Part shown: piece after piece, positions 8,867 through 17,196 of the stretch
Layout of the letters: each line of letters begins with the position of its first letter
Position numbering within the stretch: position 1 is the first letter of the stretch
Assembly: GCA_029866205.1 (NCBI GenBank)
Contig: JARWZT010000016.1
Span: 124,001 to 188,000 of the forward strand
Length of the DNA stretch: 64,000 nt
DNA from: Rhodoferax sp.
GTDB taxonomy: Bacteria; Pseudomonadota; Gammaproteobacteria; Burkholderiales; Burkholderiaceae_C
Direction: 5' to 3'
The notes under the pieces: generated by a model
What the model saw: the letters and a program-made list of their open reading frames with translations, nothing else
What the model was told of the DNA's origin: nothing
Database searches by the model: none
Position numbers and translations under genes: made by a program

Positions 8867-9655
8867 ATGCCCACATTACAAATCAGAGACCTGACGGTGA
8901 ACTACGCCGTCAAAGGCGGCACCTTGCAGGCCCTCGCGCCTGTGAACCTGGAAATGAAAGGCGGGGACTTTGTCGTCGCACTCGGTGCGTCGGGCTGTGG
9001 CAAGACCACGCTGCTCAATTGCATCGCCGGCTTTTTGCCGCCCTCCAGTGGCGAAGTGCTGCTCAACGGCGCCCCTGTAGAAGGTCCGGGTGCGGACCGC
9101 GGTGTGGTGTTCCAAAAACATGCGCTCATGCCCTGGCTCAGCGTGATTGACAACGTTTGCCTGGGCCTGCGCATGCGCGGCGTGGGCACCGCCGAACGCC
9201 GGCGCATTGGCGAAGCCAAACTGGCCCTCGTCGGCCTTGAAAAATACGCCGATCGGGCGGTTTACGAATTGTCTGGCGGCATGCAGCAGCGGGTAGGCAT
9301 TGCCCGCGCCCTGGCCAGCGACCCCGAAGTGCTGTTGATGGACGAACCCATGGGCGCGCTCGACGCCTTTACCCGCGAGACAGTGCAGGAAATCCTACTG
9401 CACGCCTGGTCCGCGTCCAACAAGATGGTGTTCTTCATTACGCACTCGGTCGAAGAAGCGCTGTTTTTGGCCACCCGCCTGATCGTGATGAGCCCGAGCC
9501 CGGGTCGCATTACCCACATTTACGACGACGTGCCTTTCTCGCGGCAGTTTCTGCAGCATGGCGACACACGCCGGGTCAAATCCGAGCCGGAGTTCATTCG
9601 TATGCGGGAAGAAGTGCTGTCCATCATCCACCAACGCGAGGCTGCCCATGTCTAA
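8867..9655 (+). CDS. Taurine-type ABC transporter ATP-binding protein
   Basis: Cytoplasmic ATPase of 262 residues, TauB/SsuB/NrtD-like. It carries Walker [13 protein letters not shown]-loop [12 protein letters not shown], signature LSGGMQQR, Walker B VLLMDEP, and the switch histidine in [17 protein letters not shown] near the C-terminus is typical of the nitrate/sulfonate/taurine subfamily. The start at 8867 follows the terminator and removes 17 unlikely upstream residues. The stop overlaps the start of the permease gene by eight bases, indicating translational coupling. Confidence 0.9.
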   Translation: MPTLQIRDLTVNYAVKGGTLQALAPVNLEMKGGDFVVALGASGCGKTTLLNCIAGFLPPSSGEVLLNGAPVEGPGADRGVVFQKHALMPWLSVIDNVCLGLRMRGVGTAERRRIGEAKLALVGLEKYADRAVYELSGGMQQRVGIARALASDPEVLLMDEPMGALDAFTRETVQEILLHAWSASNKMVFFITHSVEEALFLATRLIVMSPSPGRITHIYDDVPFSRQFLQHGDTRRVKSEPEFIRMREEVLSIIHQREAAHV

Positions 9656-10466
9656 GCCAACCACTGCAGCGCTCAAGACCAGCGCATTCAAAATCCCGGG
9701 CGAAGGCTCCAGTGCCTTTATCACCACCGTCACCATCGCCGCATTTTTTGCTCTTTGGTTTGTGTCGACCAATCTGGGCTGGATCAAACCGATATTTTTG
9801 CCCTCGCCCCAAGCGACTTTTCAGCAGTTTTATGAGTACCTGACTGGTACGGCCAATGACAAGCCACTGTGGCAACACTTTCTGGCCAGTCTGCTGCGGG
9901 TCTTCAGTGCGTTTTTGCTGGCCTGCCTGACCGCAATTCCTGTTGGCATCGCCATGGGCATGTCGCGGTTTTGGCGCGGTATTTTTGACCCCCCCATCGA
10001 GCTGCTGCGCCCGCTGCCTCCGCTGGCCTATCTGCCCCTGATCATCATCTGGTTTGGCATTGACGAAGTGCCCAAGGTGCTGCTGATTTACCTGAGCTGC
10101 TTTGCCCCGCTGGCCATGGCCGCGCGCTCGGGCATGCGCAGCGCCTCACAAGAGCAAATGAATGCGGCCTATTCCATGGGCGCGAGCTACAGTCAGGTCA
10201 TCTGGCACGTGGTCTTGCCTGCGGCCATGCCCGAGATTTTGGTCGGTATGCGCATCGCCATTGGCTTTGGCTGGAGCACGCTTGTGGCCGCTGAAATGGT
10301 GGCCGCCAATGTGGGCTTGGGCCAGATGGTGCTCAACGCATCCAACTTCTTGCGCACCGATATTGTGGTGATGGGCATCATCGTGATCGGCTCAATCGCC
10401 TTTGCCTTTGACCTGCTGATGCGCTGGGTCGAGAAAAAAGTTGTACCTTGGAGGGGACGGATGTGA
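9648..10466 (+). CDS. Taurine-type ABC transporter permease
   Basis: Inner-membrane permease of 272 residues with about six hydrophobic segments. The EAA loop that docks on the ATPase reads [19 protein letters not shown], followed by [18 protein letters not shown] as in TauC and SsuC. The ATG at 9648 overlaps the end of the ATPase gene (ATGTCTAA). Its own last codons contain the GTG start of the next gene, so all four genes from the ATPase onward are tightly packed. Confidence 0.9.
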   Translation: MSKPTTAALKTSAFKIPGEGSSAFITTVTIAAFFALWFVSTNLGWIKPIFLPSPQATFQQFYEYLTGTANDKPLWQHFLASLLRVFSAFLLACLTAIPVGIAMGMSRFWRGIFDPPIELLRPLPPLAYLPLIIIWFGIDEVPKVLLIYLSCFAPLAMAARSGMRSASQEQMNAAYSMGASYSQVIWHVVLPAAMPEILVGMRIAIGFGWSTLVAAEMVAANVGLGQMVLNASNFLRTDIVVMGIIVIGSIAFAFDLLMRWVEKKVVPWRGRM

Positions 10467-11443
10467 CTGCAGCACCAGGATTTTTCAAGCCGATTACCGG
10501 CTCGGTCATGCCACGCTTTGCTGGCCTGGCCACGTTGATGCGCCTGCCCTATGTGCAAAAAACCGACCCTGAGTTTGCAGATGTAGAGATTGGCCTGGTC
10601 GGCATTCCATGGGACGGTGGCACCACCAACCGCCCGGGCGCCCGCCATGGCCCGCGCCAGGTGCGCGACATCTCCACCATGATCCGCAACGTCAACCGGG
10701 CCAGCGGCATTGCCCCGTTTTCGCTGTGCAATTGCGCTGATTTGGGCGACACCCCGGTCAACCCGGTCGACCTGATGGATTCGCTCGCGCGCATCGAAAA
10801 CTTTTTCAGCGGCGTCTGCACTGCAGGCATTGCGCCCTTGTCGGTGGGTGGCGACCATTTGGTGTCGCTGCCGGTCATGCGCGCCATCGTCAAGCACACC
10901 GGGCCGCTCGGCATGGTGCACTTTGACGCGCACACCGACACCTGGGACGGCTACTTTGGCGGCTTCAAATACACCCACGGCACACCTTTCAGGCGTGCCG
11001 TGGAAGAAGGCCTGCTCGACCCCAAACGCACGGTGCAAATCGGTATCCGCGGTGCGCTGTACAGCGATGCCGAAGACACCTGGGGCCAGGAGCAAGGCAT
11101 ACGCGTCATCGACATTGACGAATTCAACGCCCTGGGCGTGCAAGGCACGATTGCCGAAGCCCGCCGCGTCGTGGGCGACGGCGCCACCTATGTCAGCTTT
11201 GACGTAGACGCGCTCGACCCGGTCTACGCCCCTGGCACCGGCACGCCCGAGATCGGCGGCATGACCACGCTGGAGGCGCAGCACGTGGTCCGCGGCCTGC
11301 AAGGCCTGAACCTGGTCGGTGGCGACGTGGTCGAAGTCTCACCCCCGTTTGATGCCAGCGGCAACACCGCGCTGGTGGGCGCGACCATGATGTTTGAGAT
11401 CTTGTGCGTGCTGGCCGACAGCGTGCGCAAGCGCAGAGGCTAA
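10463..11443 (+). CDS. Agmatinase-family ureohydrolase
   Basis: Mn/Ni-dependent ureohydrolase of 326 residues that removes urea from a guanidino substrate. The metal ligands are visible: GGDHLVSLP, HFDAHTDTWD, and SFDVDALDPVYAPGTGTPE. I choose the GTG at 10463, which overlaps the permease stop (ATGTGA) and has GGAGGGGA just upstream; a TTG at 10448 is the alternative. Agmatinase, guanidinobutyrase, guanidinopropionase and guanidine hydrolase share this fold and cannot be separated by eye. Coupling to a taurine-type transporter makes a negatively charged guanidino acid or sulfonate a plausible substrate. Confidence 0.85.
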   Translation: MTAAPGFFKPITGSVMPRFAGLATLMRLPYVQKTDPEFADVEIGLVGIPWDGGTTNRPGARHGPRQVRDISTMIRNVNRASGIAPFSLCNCADLGDTPVNPVDLMDSLARIENFFSGVCTAGIAPLSVGGDHLVSLPVMRAIVKHTGPLGMVHFDAHTDTWDGYFGGFKYTHGTPFRRAVEEGLLDPKRTVQIGIRGALYSDAEDTWGQEQGIRVIDIDEFNALGVQGTIAEARRVVGDGATYVSFDVDALDPVYAPGTGTPEIGGMTTLEAQHVVRGLQGLNLVGGDVVEVSPPFDASGNTALVGATMMFEILCVLADSVRKRRG

Positions 11444-11471
11444 AGCGATTTGCAGCGGGCGTGGAGTTGCC

Positions 11472-11864
11472 ATGAATCGCCATCACATCAGCTCCGGCTC
11501 CCGGTTTGAGGCCGAAATCGGCTATTCCCGCGCCGTGGTGGCGGGTGACTGGGTCTTTGTCTCGGGCACTACCGGCTTTGACTACGCCACCATGGCCATT
11601 TCCGACGACGTGCGCGAGCAGGCTGCCCAGTGTTTCAAAAACATCGCCGCCGCCCTGTCGCAGGCCGGAGCCAGCCTGGACGATGTGGTGCGCGTCAACT
11701 ACATCCTGCCCAACACCGCAGACTTTGAACCCTGCTGGCCCGTGCTGCGCCAGTACCTGGGTCAGGCGCGCCCGGCGGCGACCATGGTGAGCGCAGGCTT
11801 GCTGGACCCGCGGATGAAGATTGAGATTGAGGTGACGGCGCTGAAGCGGGCGACAGCCGCTTAG
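11472..11864 (+). CDS. RidA family protein
   Basis: YjgF/YER057c/UK114-fold protein of 130 residues. RidA-type members hydrolyse reactive enamine or imine intermediates of PLP and amine-oxidising enzymes. VSGTTGFDY, VVRVNYILPN and KIEIEVTALKR fit the family. The start at 11472 follows GGAG. It closes the transporter-ureohydrolase operon 28 bp after the ureohydrolase stop and ends with a 4-bp tail-to-tail overlap with the next gene. It belongs to the broader Rid family rather than clearly to archetypal RidA. Confidence 0.85.
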   Translation: MNRHHISSGSRFEAEIGYSRAVVAGDWVFVSGTTGFDYATMAISDDVREQAAQCFKNIAAALSQAGASLDDVVRVNYILPNTADFEPCWPVLRQYLGQARPAATMVSAGLLDPRMKIEIEVTALKRATAA

Positions 11865-12469
11865 GGGGCTGGAGCTGCGCTTGTCGGTTTGACTCCAATC
11901 GCCTGCACCACCGCACCAAGCCCAGTGTGAAAGGTGCCCTCGATGACCTCGCGTTCCAGTTCCACCAGATGCACAAAGTCCAGGCCAGGCAGCTCGGCGC
12001 GCAGCGAAGCTGCCGTTTGCATCAGTTCGACTGATTTGCCGCCGCCGGTGCCGTACTTGATCTGCTCGGGCGTATAGGCCTCCAGCAAAAACATGCCGCC
12101 GGGTTTGAGTGCGGTCAGCACCTTGCGGTACAGCGCCTGGCGGATGGCAGGCGGAAGTGGGCAGAAGATGGAGACAACTGCGTCCCAGGTGTTCTCGCCC
12201 AACTCAAAATCAGCCAAATCAGCGCATATCCATTCCACCTTGACGCCCTTGGTATCGGCCAGGGCATGGCCCTTGTCCAAGCCCACTTGCGAGCCGTCCA
12301 CCGCCGTAACGACGTAGCCCTGCTGGGCCAAGAACACCGCGTTGCGCCCTTCGCCCTCTGCCAGGCTCAAAACGCGGCCCAGAGGCAACTGCGCGAAATG
12401 GTCCGCCAGAAAGGTGTTGGGCTCGGTGCCGTAGGCGTATTCTTTGGCGCTGTATCGTTCATTCCACAT
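11861..12469 (-). CDS. Class I SAM-dependent methyltransferase
   Basis: Methyltransferase of 202 residues, similar in layout to the TehB/thiopurine-type small methyltransferases. MWNERYSAKEYAYGTEPN opens the protein. The SAM-binding glycine motif is replaced by SLAEGEGRNAVFLA, a form usual in this subgroup. The acidic residue VDGS follows strand 2, and LKPGGMFLLE is the post-motif III stretch. The substrate is unknown. It stands alone, convergent with the RidA gene by a 4-bp overlap. Confidence 0.85.
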   Translation of the reverse strand: MWNERYSAKEYAYGTEPNTFLADHFAQLPLGRVLSLAEGEGRNAVFLAQQGYVVTAVDGSQVGLDKGHALADTKGVKVEWICADLADFELGENTWDAVVSIFCPLPPAIRQALYRKVLTALKPGGMFLLEAYTPEQIKYGTGGGKSVELMQTAASLRAELPGLDFVHLVELEREVIEGTFHTGLGAVVQAIGVKPTSAAPAP

Positions 12470-12534
12470 GGCGTGTTCCTAGCTGCGCATTTCGCGCTTT
12501 AACGAGACGGCAATACCGCCAGTCTTCAACGGGT

Positions 12535-12972
12535 TTACTTGACCTGGGCAATCGCCTTCTTCAAATCCCGGTATTCCTCGCACGAGTAGGGGCAGATCTT
12601 GTCCAGGCTGGCCAGATGTTCTTTGGCCTTGTCCAACTGTCCCATCTGGATGTAGGCGATGCCGATGTATTCGTGGGCGCCCTTGTGTTTGGGATCAAGG
12701 GTGAGCGCTTGTTTGTAGGCCGCCAGGGACTCGTCGTACTTCTTTTGGTTGCGCAGGCTGTAGCCCAACAGGTTAAAGCCGTCGGCGCTGCGCGGGTTGG
12801 CGGCCGTGTAGGGCTCCAGCACGGCCTGGGCCGTGGCCCAGTCTTTGCGCGCAATGGCGGTTTTGGCTTTTTCGAGCTCGGTGTCGCGCGGAGTGGGTGG
12901 ACTGGTGTCTGCCGCAAAGGCAAATGAGCAGGCCAACAGACAGGCAGCAAGCGTAAGGCGGGGGAGGAGCAT
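12535..12972 (-). CDS. Exported tetratricopeptide repeat protein
   Basis: Protein of 145 residues with a signal peptide (about residues 1-20, ending AFA; an LLAC stretch also allows a lipoprotein reading). About three TPR units follow, for example SADGFNLLGYSLRNQKKYDESLAAY, 25 residues in all, shown here only by its ends SADGFNL and DESLAAY. TPR arrays mediate protein contacts in the periplasm. Two cysteines near the C-terminus (ICPYSC) are noteworthy. The start at 12972 has AGGAAA upstream; the frame continues to 13029. Role unknown. Confidence 0.75.
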   Translation of the reverse strand: MLLPRLTLAACLLACSFAFAADTSPPTPRDTELEKAKTAIARKDWATAQAVLEPYTAANPRSADGFNLLGYSLRNQKKYDESLAAYKQALTLDPKHKGAHEYIGIAYIQMGQLDKAKEHLASLDKICPYSCEEYRDLKKAIAQVK

Positions 12973-13102
12973 GGTGGTCTTTCCTGAGGTGGGGCGGGGT
13001 GCCCTGCGGACTCTAGCGGGTTTGACCATTATTTGCCCTGCGCTGCAGGATGGGCCTGCGCGCCGTCAAGCTTGGGCGATGCGCCAAGGTACGCGCTCGG
13101 CT

Positions 13103-13567
13103 TCAGTCTGGCGCCGGCACCGCTTTGCTGTAGGCGAAATACACCTCGTCGCGCACCCAGCCCAGCGCTTCGTAGGCGGCTTGGGCAGGCGTGTTGGTTT
13201 TGGCGGTCGTCAGGTCCAGGCGGCACATGCCGTGGTCGCGGGCGGTTTGCTCAGCGGCCAGCAAGAGCTGGTTGCCTATTCCCGCGCCCCGGGCCGCGGG
13301 TGCCACATACAGGTCGTACAGCGCGTAAATAGGCTTGGCCTCCAACGAGCAAAACGTGGGGTAAAGCTGGCAAAAGCCGAGTGCGGCGCCGGCGGCATCG
13401 CGCGCCAGCAAAATCACCGATTCGCTTTTTTGCAGGCGCTGCGCGATATACGTGCTGGCCAGGGCCAGGTCGCTCGGGTATTGGTAAAACTGTCGGTAGG
13501 CGTCAAACAGTTGCGCCACGGGCACCAGGTCTGCCAGGGTAGCGGCTTGAATGCGGGCGGGTGTCAT
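13103..13567 (-). CDS. GNAT family N-acetyltransferase
   Basis: Acetyltransferase of 154 residues. The acetyl-CoA-binding motif A reads VAPAARGAGIGNQLL, preceded by YALYDLYV. Motif B with the usual tyrosine region is AYEALGWVRDEVYFAYSK. The start at 13567 overlaps the stop of the MocR-type regulator gene (ATGA), so the two are translationally coupled and the acetyltransferase may act on a metabolite of the same pathway. The substrate is unknown. Confidence 0.85.
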   Translation of the reverse strand: MTPARIQAATLADLVPVAQLFDAYRQFYQYPSDLALASTYIAQRLQKSESVILLARDAAGAALGFCQLYPTFCSLEAKPIYALYDLYVAPAARGAGIGNQLLLAAEQTARDHGMCRLDLTTAKTNTPAQAAYEALGWVRDEVYFAYSKAVPAPD

Positions 13568-15129
13568 GCCAAGCGCACACTCACGCGGCGCGGTGCCCCG
13601 CGCGCCTGGGCCAGTTCGTCCACCGCGAGGCCCAAGGCCTTGATGCCAGGGGCGATCTGTTCTGCCGCAATCGACGACAGGCGCAGCCTGAAATAAGAGC
13701 AGGGATAGGGCGGGTGCATAAAGAAGACTTCGCCGGCTTCGATCAGCACGCCGTGGTTGCGGGCAATCAGGGCGAGTTCGGCCGAATCCACCCAGGCGGG
13801 CGCACGCACCCATACCGAGGCCCCCCCCGAGGGCAAGGCAAATTCAAAATCGGGCAAGTGGGTGCGCAGCGCGCGCGCCACCAGTGTCATGCGTTCTTGC
13901 ATGGCCTGGTTGACGCGCCGGGCATGCGCATCATGGTGGCCCAGCGACAAAAACAAGGCAAAGGTGTGCTGCAAAAAGGCGCTGGGGTGGCGCACCATGG
14001 CGTGGCGCAGGCCCCGAAGCTCGGCAATCAGCGTGCGCGGTGCCACGATGTAGCCCAGGCGCAGGGTCGGCGACAGGCTTTTGGACACCGAACCCACGTA
14101 AATCACGCGCCCCACCTTGTCCAGGCTTTTGAGCGCGGGCATGGGGTCGCCCTCGTACAGGTTTTCAGCCTCGTAGTCGTCTTCTATGACCACGAAGTTG
14201 TCCGCCTCGGCCTGCTGCAACAAACGGCGGCGGCGCTCCAGGCCTAAGGTGCCGGTGGTTGGACTTTGGTGAGAAGGCGTCACAAAAAGGTAGTCCAGCG
14301 CGGGCAAGCCTTCCACCACCAGGCCTTGGTCGTCGACCGGCAGCGGCAGGCACTGGGGCTGGCGCAAGGCAAAGCTGTTGCGGGCGTGGGGGTGTCCGGG
14401 CTCTTCGAGGCCGACGCGCTGGGTGTCGTCAAACAAAGCCTCGGCCAGCAAATAGTAGGCGTGCTGGGCCCCCACCGTGATCAGGATTTCTTCGGGCAAG
14501 GCAAACACGCCACGCTTGGGCAGCAGGCGCAGGCGTATTTGCTCTATCAGCTCGGGCACATCGCCCAGCTCAAAGTCGGGCGTCCAGTGGGGCAAGTGCG
14601 CGCGCGCCAGGCTATGAACGCAGCATTCGCGAAAGGCCTCCGACGGAAACAGCTGCGGGTCGTACGTGCCATACACAAAGGGATAGGCGTAGCGACGCCA
14701 TTGGTCAGGCTTGGCCAAGGTGCGCTGGTCCGAGAGTGAGCGCAGCACCCGCGCCGACCAGTCGGGTTGGGCGTTAAAGCCTGCAGCGCTGACCGGCGGC
14801 GGGGGCGCGGGCGCATCAGTACGGGCACCGGCACGGGGCGGTACCGCATGGGCCTGGTTGGTCACAAACACCCCGCTGCGCGGGCGGGACTCGATAAAAC
14901 CGTCGTCCATGAGGTGCTGATAGGCGGCAGTCACAGTATTGCGGCTCAGACCCAGCGCCAGCGCCAGCTCGCGCGACGACGGCAACAGCGCACCCACCGG
15001 AAGGCGACCGTCCAATATGGACTGCACTACCGACAGGCGCAGGCGCTGCTGCAAGGGCAGTGCGGGCTTGTCGGGCAAAGCAAACAGGCTTTCCCATTGG
15101 GCATTTTTGGTGCGGTGCAGCGGGGTCAT
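13564..15129 (-). CDS. MocR/PdxR-type transcriptional regulator (GntR HTH with aminotransferase-like domain)
   Basis: Regulator of 521 residues. Residues about 30-90 form a GntR winged helix (LLPSSRELALALGLSRNTV). The rest is a class I aminotransferase-like domain with the PLP lysine in SVSKSLSPTLRLGY. Such proteins (GabR, PdxR, TauR) sense PLP adducts of amines or amino acids and bind direct repeats. It is divergent from the SnoaL-FAD oxidase-ABC transporter operon across a 152-bp gap containing three copies of GGTRCCAA, which makes that operon the likely target. Confidence 0.88.
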   Translation of the reverse strand: MTPLHRTKNAQWESLFALPDKPALPLQQRLRLSVVQSILDGRLPVGALLPSSRELALALGLSRNTVTAAYQHLMDDGFIESRPRSGVFVTNQAHAVPPRAGARTDAPAPPPPVSAAGFNAQPDWSARVLRSLSDQRTLAKPDQWRRYAYPFVYGTYDPQLFPSEAFRECCVHSLARAHLPHWTPDFELGDVPELIEQIRLRLLPKRGVFALPEEILITVGAQHAYYLLAEALFDDTQRVGLEEPGHPHARNSFALRQPQCLPLPVDDQGLVVEGLPALDYLFVTPSHQSPTTGTLGLERRRRLLQQAEADNFVVIEDDYEAENLYEGDPMPALKSLDKVGRVIYVGSVSKSLSPTLRLGYIVAPRTLIAELRGLRHAMVRHPSAFLQHTFALFLSLGHHDAHARRVNQAMQERMTLVARALRTHLPDFEFALPSGGASVWVRAPAWVDSAELALIARNHGVLIEAGEVFFMHPPYPCSYFRLRLSSIAAEQIAPGIKALGLAVDELAQARGAPRRVSVRLA

Positions 15130-15141
15130 GGGCGTGTGGAT

Positions 15142-15235
15142 GGTGCCAAATTAGTATACGCAGGTACCAAGCAGGGCCAGCGCTGCGACTGGCTTGGCCG
15201 AATTTATACATCTGGCTCTAGCCCAATGGTGCCAA
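15142..15235. promoter_or_regulatory. GGTRCCAA direct repeats, probable MocR operator
   Basis: GGTGCCAA occurs at 15142-15149 and 15228-15235, and GGTACCAA at 15163-15170, all in the same orientation, between the divergent regulator and operon. The first two are 21 bp apart, two helical turns, as expected of half-sites for a dimeric MocR regulator. A TATACT element at about 15154-15159 on the minus strand could be the regulator's own -10. Confidence 0.5.
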
Positions 15236-15281
15236 GCCGCCTATCCTGCGCCCCTGTCCGCAACTACTTTGGAGTTTCCCC

Positions 15282-15677
15282 TTGACCACCGCTGCTGTAA
15301 CTGAGTCCACCCTGGCTGCCTTTAGCGACGCCTGGAACCGCCACGACGTGGACGGCCTGATGTCTTTCATGAGTGACGACTGCGTGTTCCTGACCGCGGG
15401 TGGCCCGGAAGCCTGCGGCGCACGCCACGTGGGTCGCGAAGCCGTGGCCAAGGCCTTTGCCGGCGCATGGGCCGCATTGCCCGACGCCCACTGGAGCAAC
15501 GGTGTGCACTTTGTGCAAGGCGACTTTGGCGTCTCGCAATGGACGTTTACCGGCACAGCGGCCGACGGCACCCGCGTGGAAACCGACGGCGTGGACATAT
15601 TTACCTTCAAGGACGGCAAAATTGCCGTGAAGAACGCGTTTCGCAAGGCACGTCCCAACCTGCCCGCCCTCAAATAA
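15282..15677 (+). CDS. SnoaL/NTF2-like domain protein
   Basis: Small protein of 131 residues with the NTF2-like pattern: AFSDAWNRHDVDGLMSFMSDDCVF near the N-terminus (24 residues; shown by AFSDAWN and DDCVF) and a C-terminal TDGVDIFTFKDGKIAVK. Family members are polyketide cyclases, isomerases or ligand-binding proteins. The start is TTG at 15282 with GGAG about nine bases upstream; no in-frame ATG gives the domain's N-terminus. First gene of the operon with the FAD oxidase. Confidence 0.8.
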   Translation: MTTAAVTESTLAAFSDAWNRHDVDGLMSFMSDDCVFLTAGGPEACGARHVGREAVAKAFAGAWAALPDAHWSNGVHFVQGDFGVSQWTFTGTAADGTRVETDGVDIFTFKDGKIAVKNAFRKARPNLPALK

Positions 15678-15691
15678 TTTCGGACCCCGCC

Positions 15692-17113
15692 ATGACTACC
15701 GCCTTGCACGCCCAGGGTGGCGACACCCGCTACGACCCGCAATACGACCCCCTGGTGGCGGCCTCTCCCGGTGCCGGGCGCGACTATGCGCCTACCTACT
15801 GGGTCGCCAGCGCAGGCACACCGCCCCAAGACGACGGCCCGGTCACGCAGGACTTTGATGTCGACGTGGTGGTGATTGGCTCGGGCTCCACCGGCATGTC
15901 CACGGCGCTGTACCTGGCGCAAGACCACGGCATTTCCGCGGTGGTACTGGAAGCCAACCAGACCGCCTGGGGCTGCTCCAGCCGCAGCGGTGGCCAGGGC
16001 CAAAACGCCAGCGGGCGACTGACGCGCTCGCAGTGGATTGAACGCTGGGGCATGGACACGGCAAAGGCGCTGGACACCGAAATCCGCACCGGCTTTGAGA
16101 ACTTCAAGGCGCTCACCCGCGAGATTGACTGCGACGCCATCGACGGCGGCCACCTGTACGTAGCCCACCGCAAAGAAAAAGTCGCCTACCTGGAAGAGCA
16201 AACCCGGGTGCGGCGCGACATCTTTGGTTACCAGGCCAAGATGCTGACAGCGCCCGAGTTTCGGGAACAGTATTGCGACGAGCGTGATGCCCATGGCGCC
16301 ATGTGGGAACCCGACGGCGTAGGCGTGCACCCGCTCAAGTTCACCTTCGGTCTGATGCGCAAGGCGCGCGCCCTGGGCGTGAAAGTGCACACCGCCAGCC
16401 CGGTACAAGGCTGGAAAACCGTGGGCGGCATCCACCACCTGCAAACCCCCGGCGGCGTGGTACGTGCCAAACGGGTGGCAGTGTGTACCGGTGGCTACAC
16501 CGGGCAGGGGCTGAACCCTTTGCTCAAAAACAAGCTATTGCCGATCCTGTCGAACTCGGTGACCACCCGGGTGCTGACGGCGGCCGAGATTGCCGCCTGC
16601 AATTTCCGCTCGCATACCTTCATGACGGACACGCGCACCTTGCGCTTTTACTACCGGCTGCTGCCCGACAACCGCCTGCAATTGGGCAGCCGCAGCTCGA
16701 TTACCGGGGCGGATGCGCAAGACCCCGGCCACCTCAAATTGCTGACCGATGCCATCGCGCGCAAATTTCCGCCGTTGGCGGGCATTCAGATTGAGCATTC
16801 CTGGTGGGGCTGGGTCGACGTGAGCCATGACATGATGCCGCGCATTACCCGACCCGACCCGGCGCAAACCGTGTGGCACGCGCTGGGCTACGGCGGCAAC
16901 GGTGTGTCGTTTTCCACCTGGGCGGGCAAACGCCTTGCGCAGCGGGTGGCCGGCAAGGACGGCAATGACGCGGTCTTTCGGCTGCCGATCTACGCCTCGG
17001 CGCTGGAGTACCCGAACCTGTTCAACCTGGTGCGTTCGCAGGCGTTTGCGCCGTTTCGTCGCTTTGGCCAGTTCTTTTTGTACAAGTGGTACTGGATGCA
17101 AGACGAGTTGTAA
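15692..17113 (+). CDS. FAD-dependent amine/amino-acid oxidoreductase (DAO family)
   Basis: Flavoprotein of 473 residues. The dinucleotide-binding motif VVIGSGSTGMSTALYLA lies near residue 60, followed by WGCSSRSGGQGQN, typical of gamma-glutamylputrescine oxidase (PuuB)-like and related DAO proteins. The C-terminus has ALGYGGNGVSFSTWAGKRLA. It probably oxidises an amine or N-substituted amino acid. The start at 15692 lies 14 bp after the upstream stop. The dipeptide/opine-type transporter that follows likely imports its substrate. Confidence 0.82.
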   Translation: MTTALHAQGGDTRYDPQYDPLVAASPGAGRDYAPTYWVASAGTPPQDDGPVTQDFDVDVVVIGSGSTGMSTALYLAQDHGISAVVLEANQTAWGCSSRSGGQGQNASGRLTRSQWIERWGMDTAKALDTEIRTGFENFKALTREIDCDAIDGGHLYVAHRKEKVAYLEEQTRVRRDIFGYQAKMLTAPEFREQYCDERDAHGAMWEPDGVGVHPLKFTFGLMRKARALGVKVHTASPVQGWKTVGGIHHLQTPGGVVRAKRVAVCTGGYTGQGLNPLLKNKLLPILSNSVTTRVLTAAEIAACNFRSHTFMTDTRTLRFYYRLLPDNRLQLGSRSSITGADAQDPGHLKLLTDAIARKFPPLAGIQIEHSWWGWVDVSHDMMPRITRPDPAQTVWHALGYGGNGVSFSTWAGKRLAQRVAGKDGNDAVFRLPIYASALEYPNLFNLVRSQAFAPFRRFGQFFLYKWYWMQDEL

Positions 17114-17196
17114 CGCCCGTGACGGTTTCTGTGGGGAGCCGCATGCCTTTCGTGGTTAGTATTCGCCTTCCACACCACTCTTAGCAAAGCTGCAAG

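Noticed and set aside
12093-12502. Small plus-strand frames opposite the methyltransferase
   Set aside because: No ribosome binding site or motif; shadows of the minus-strand gene.
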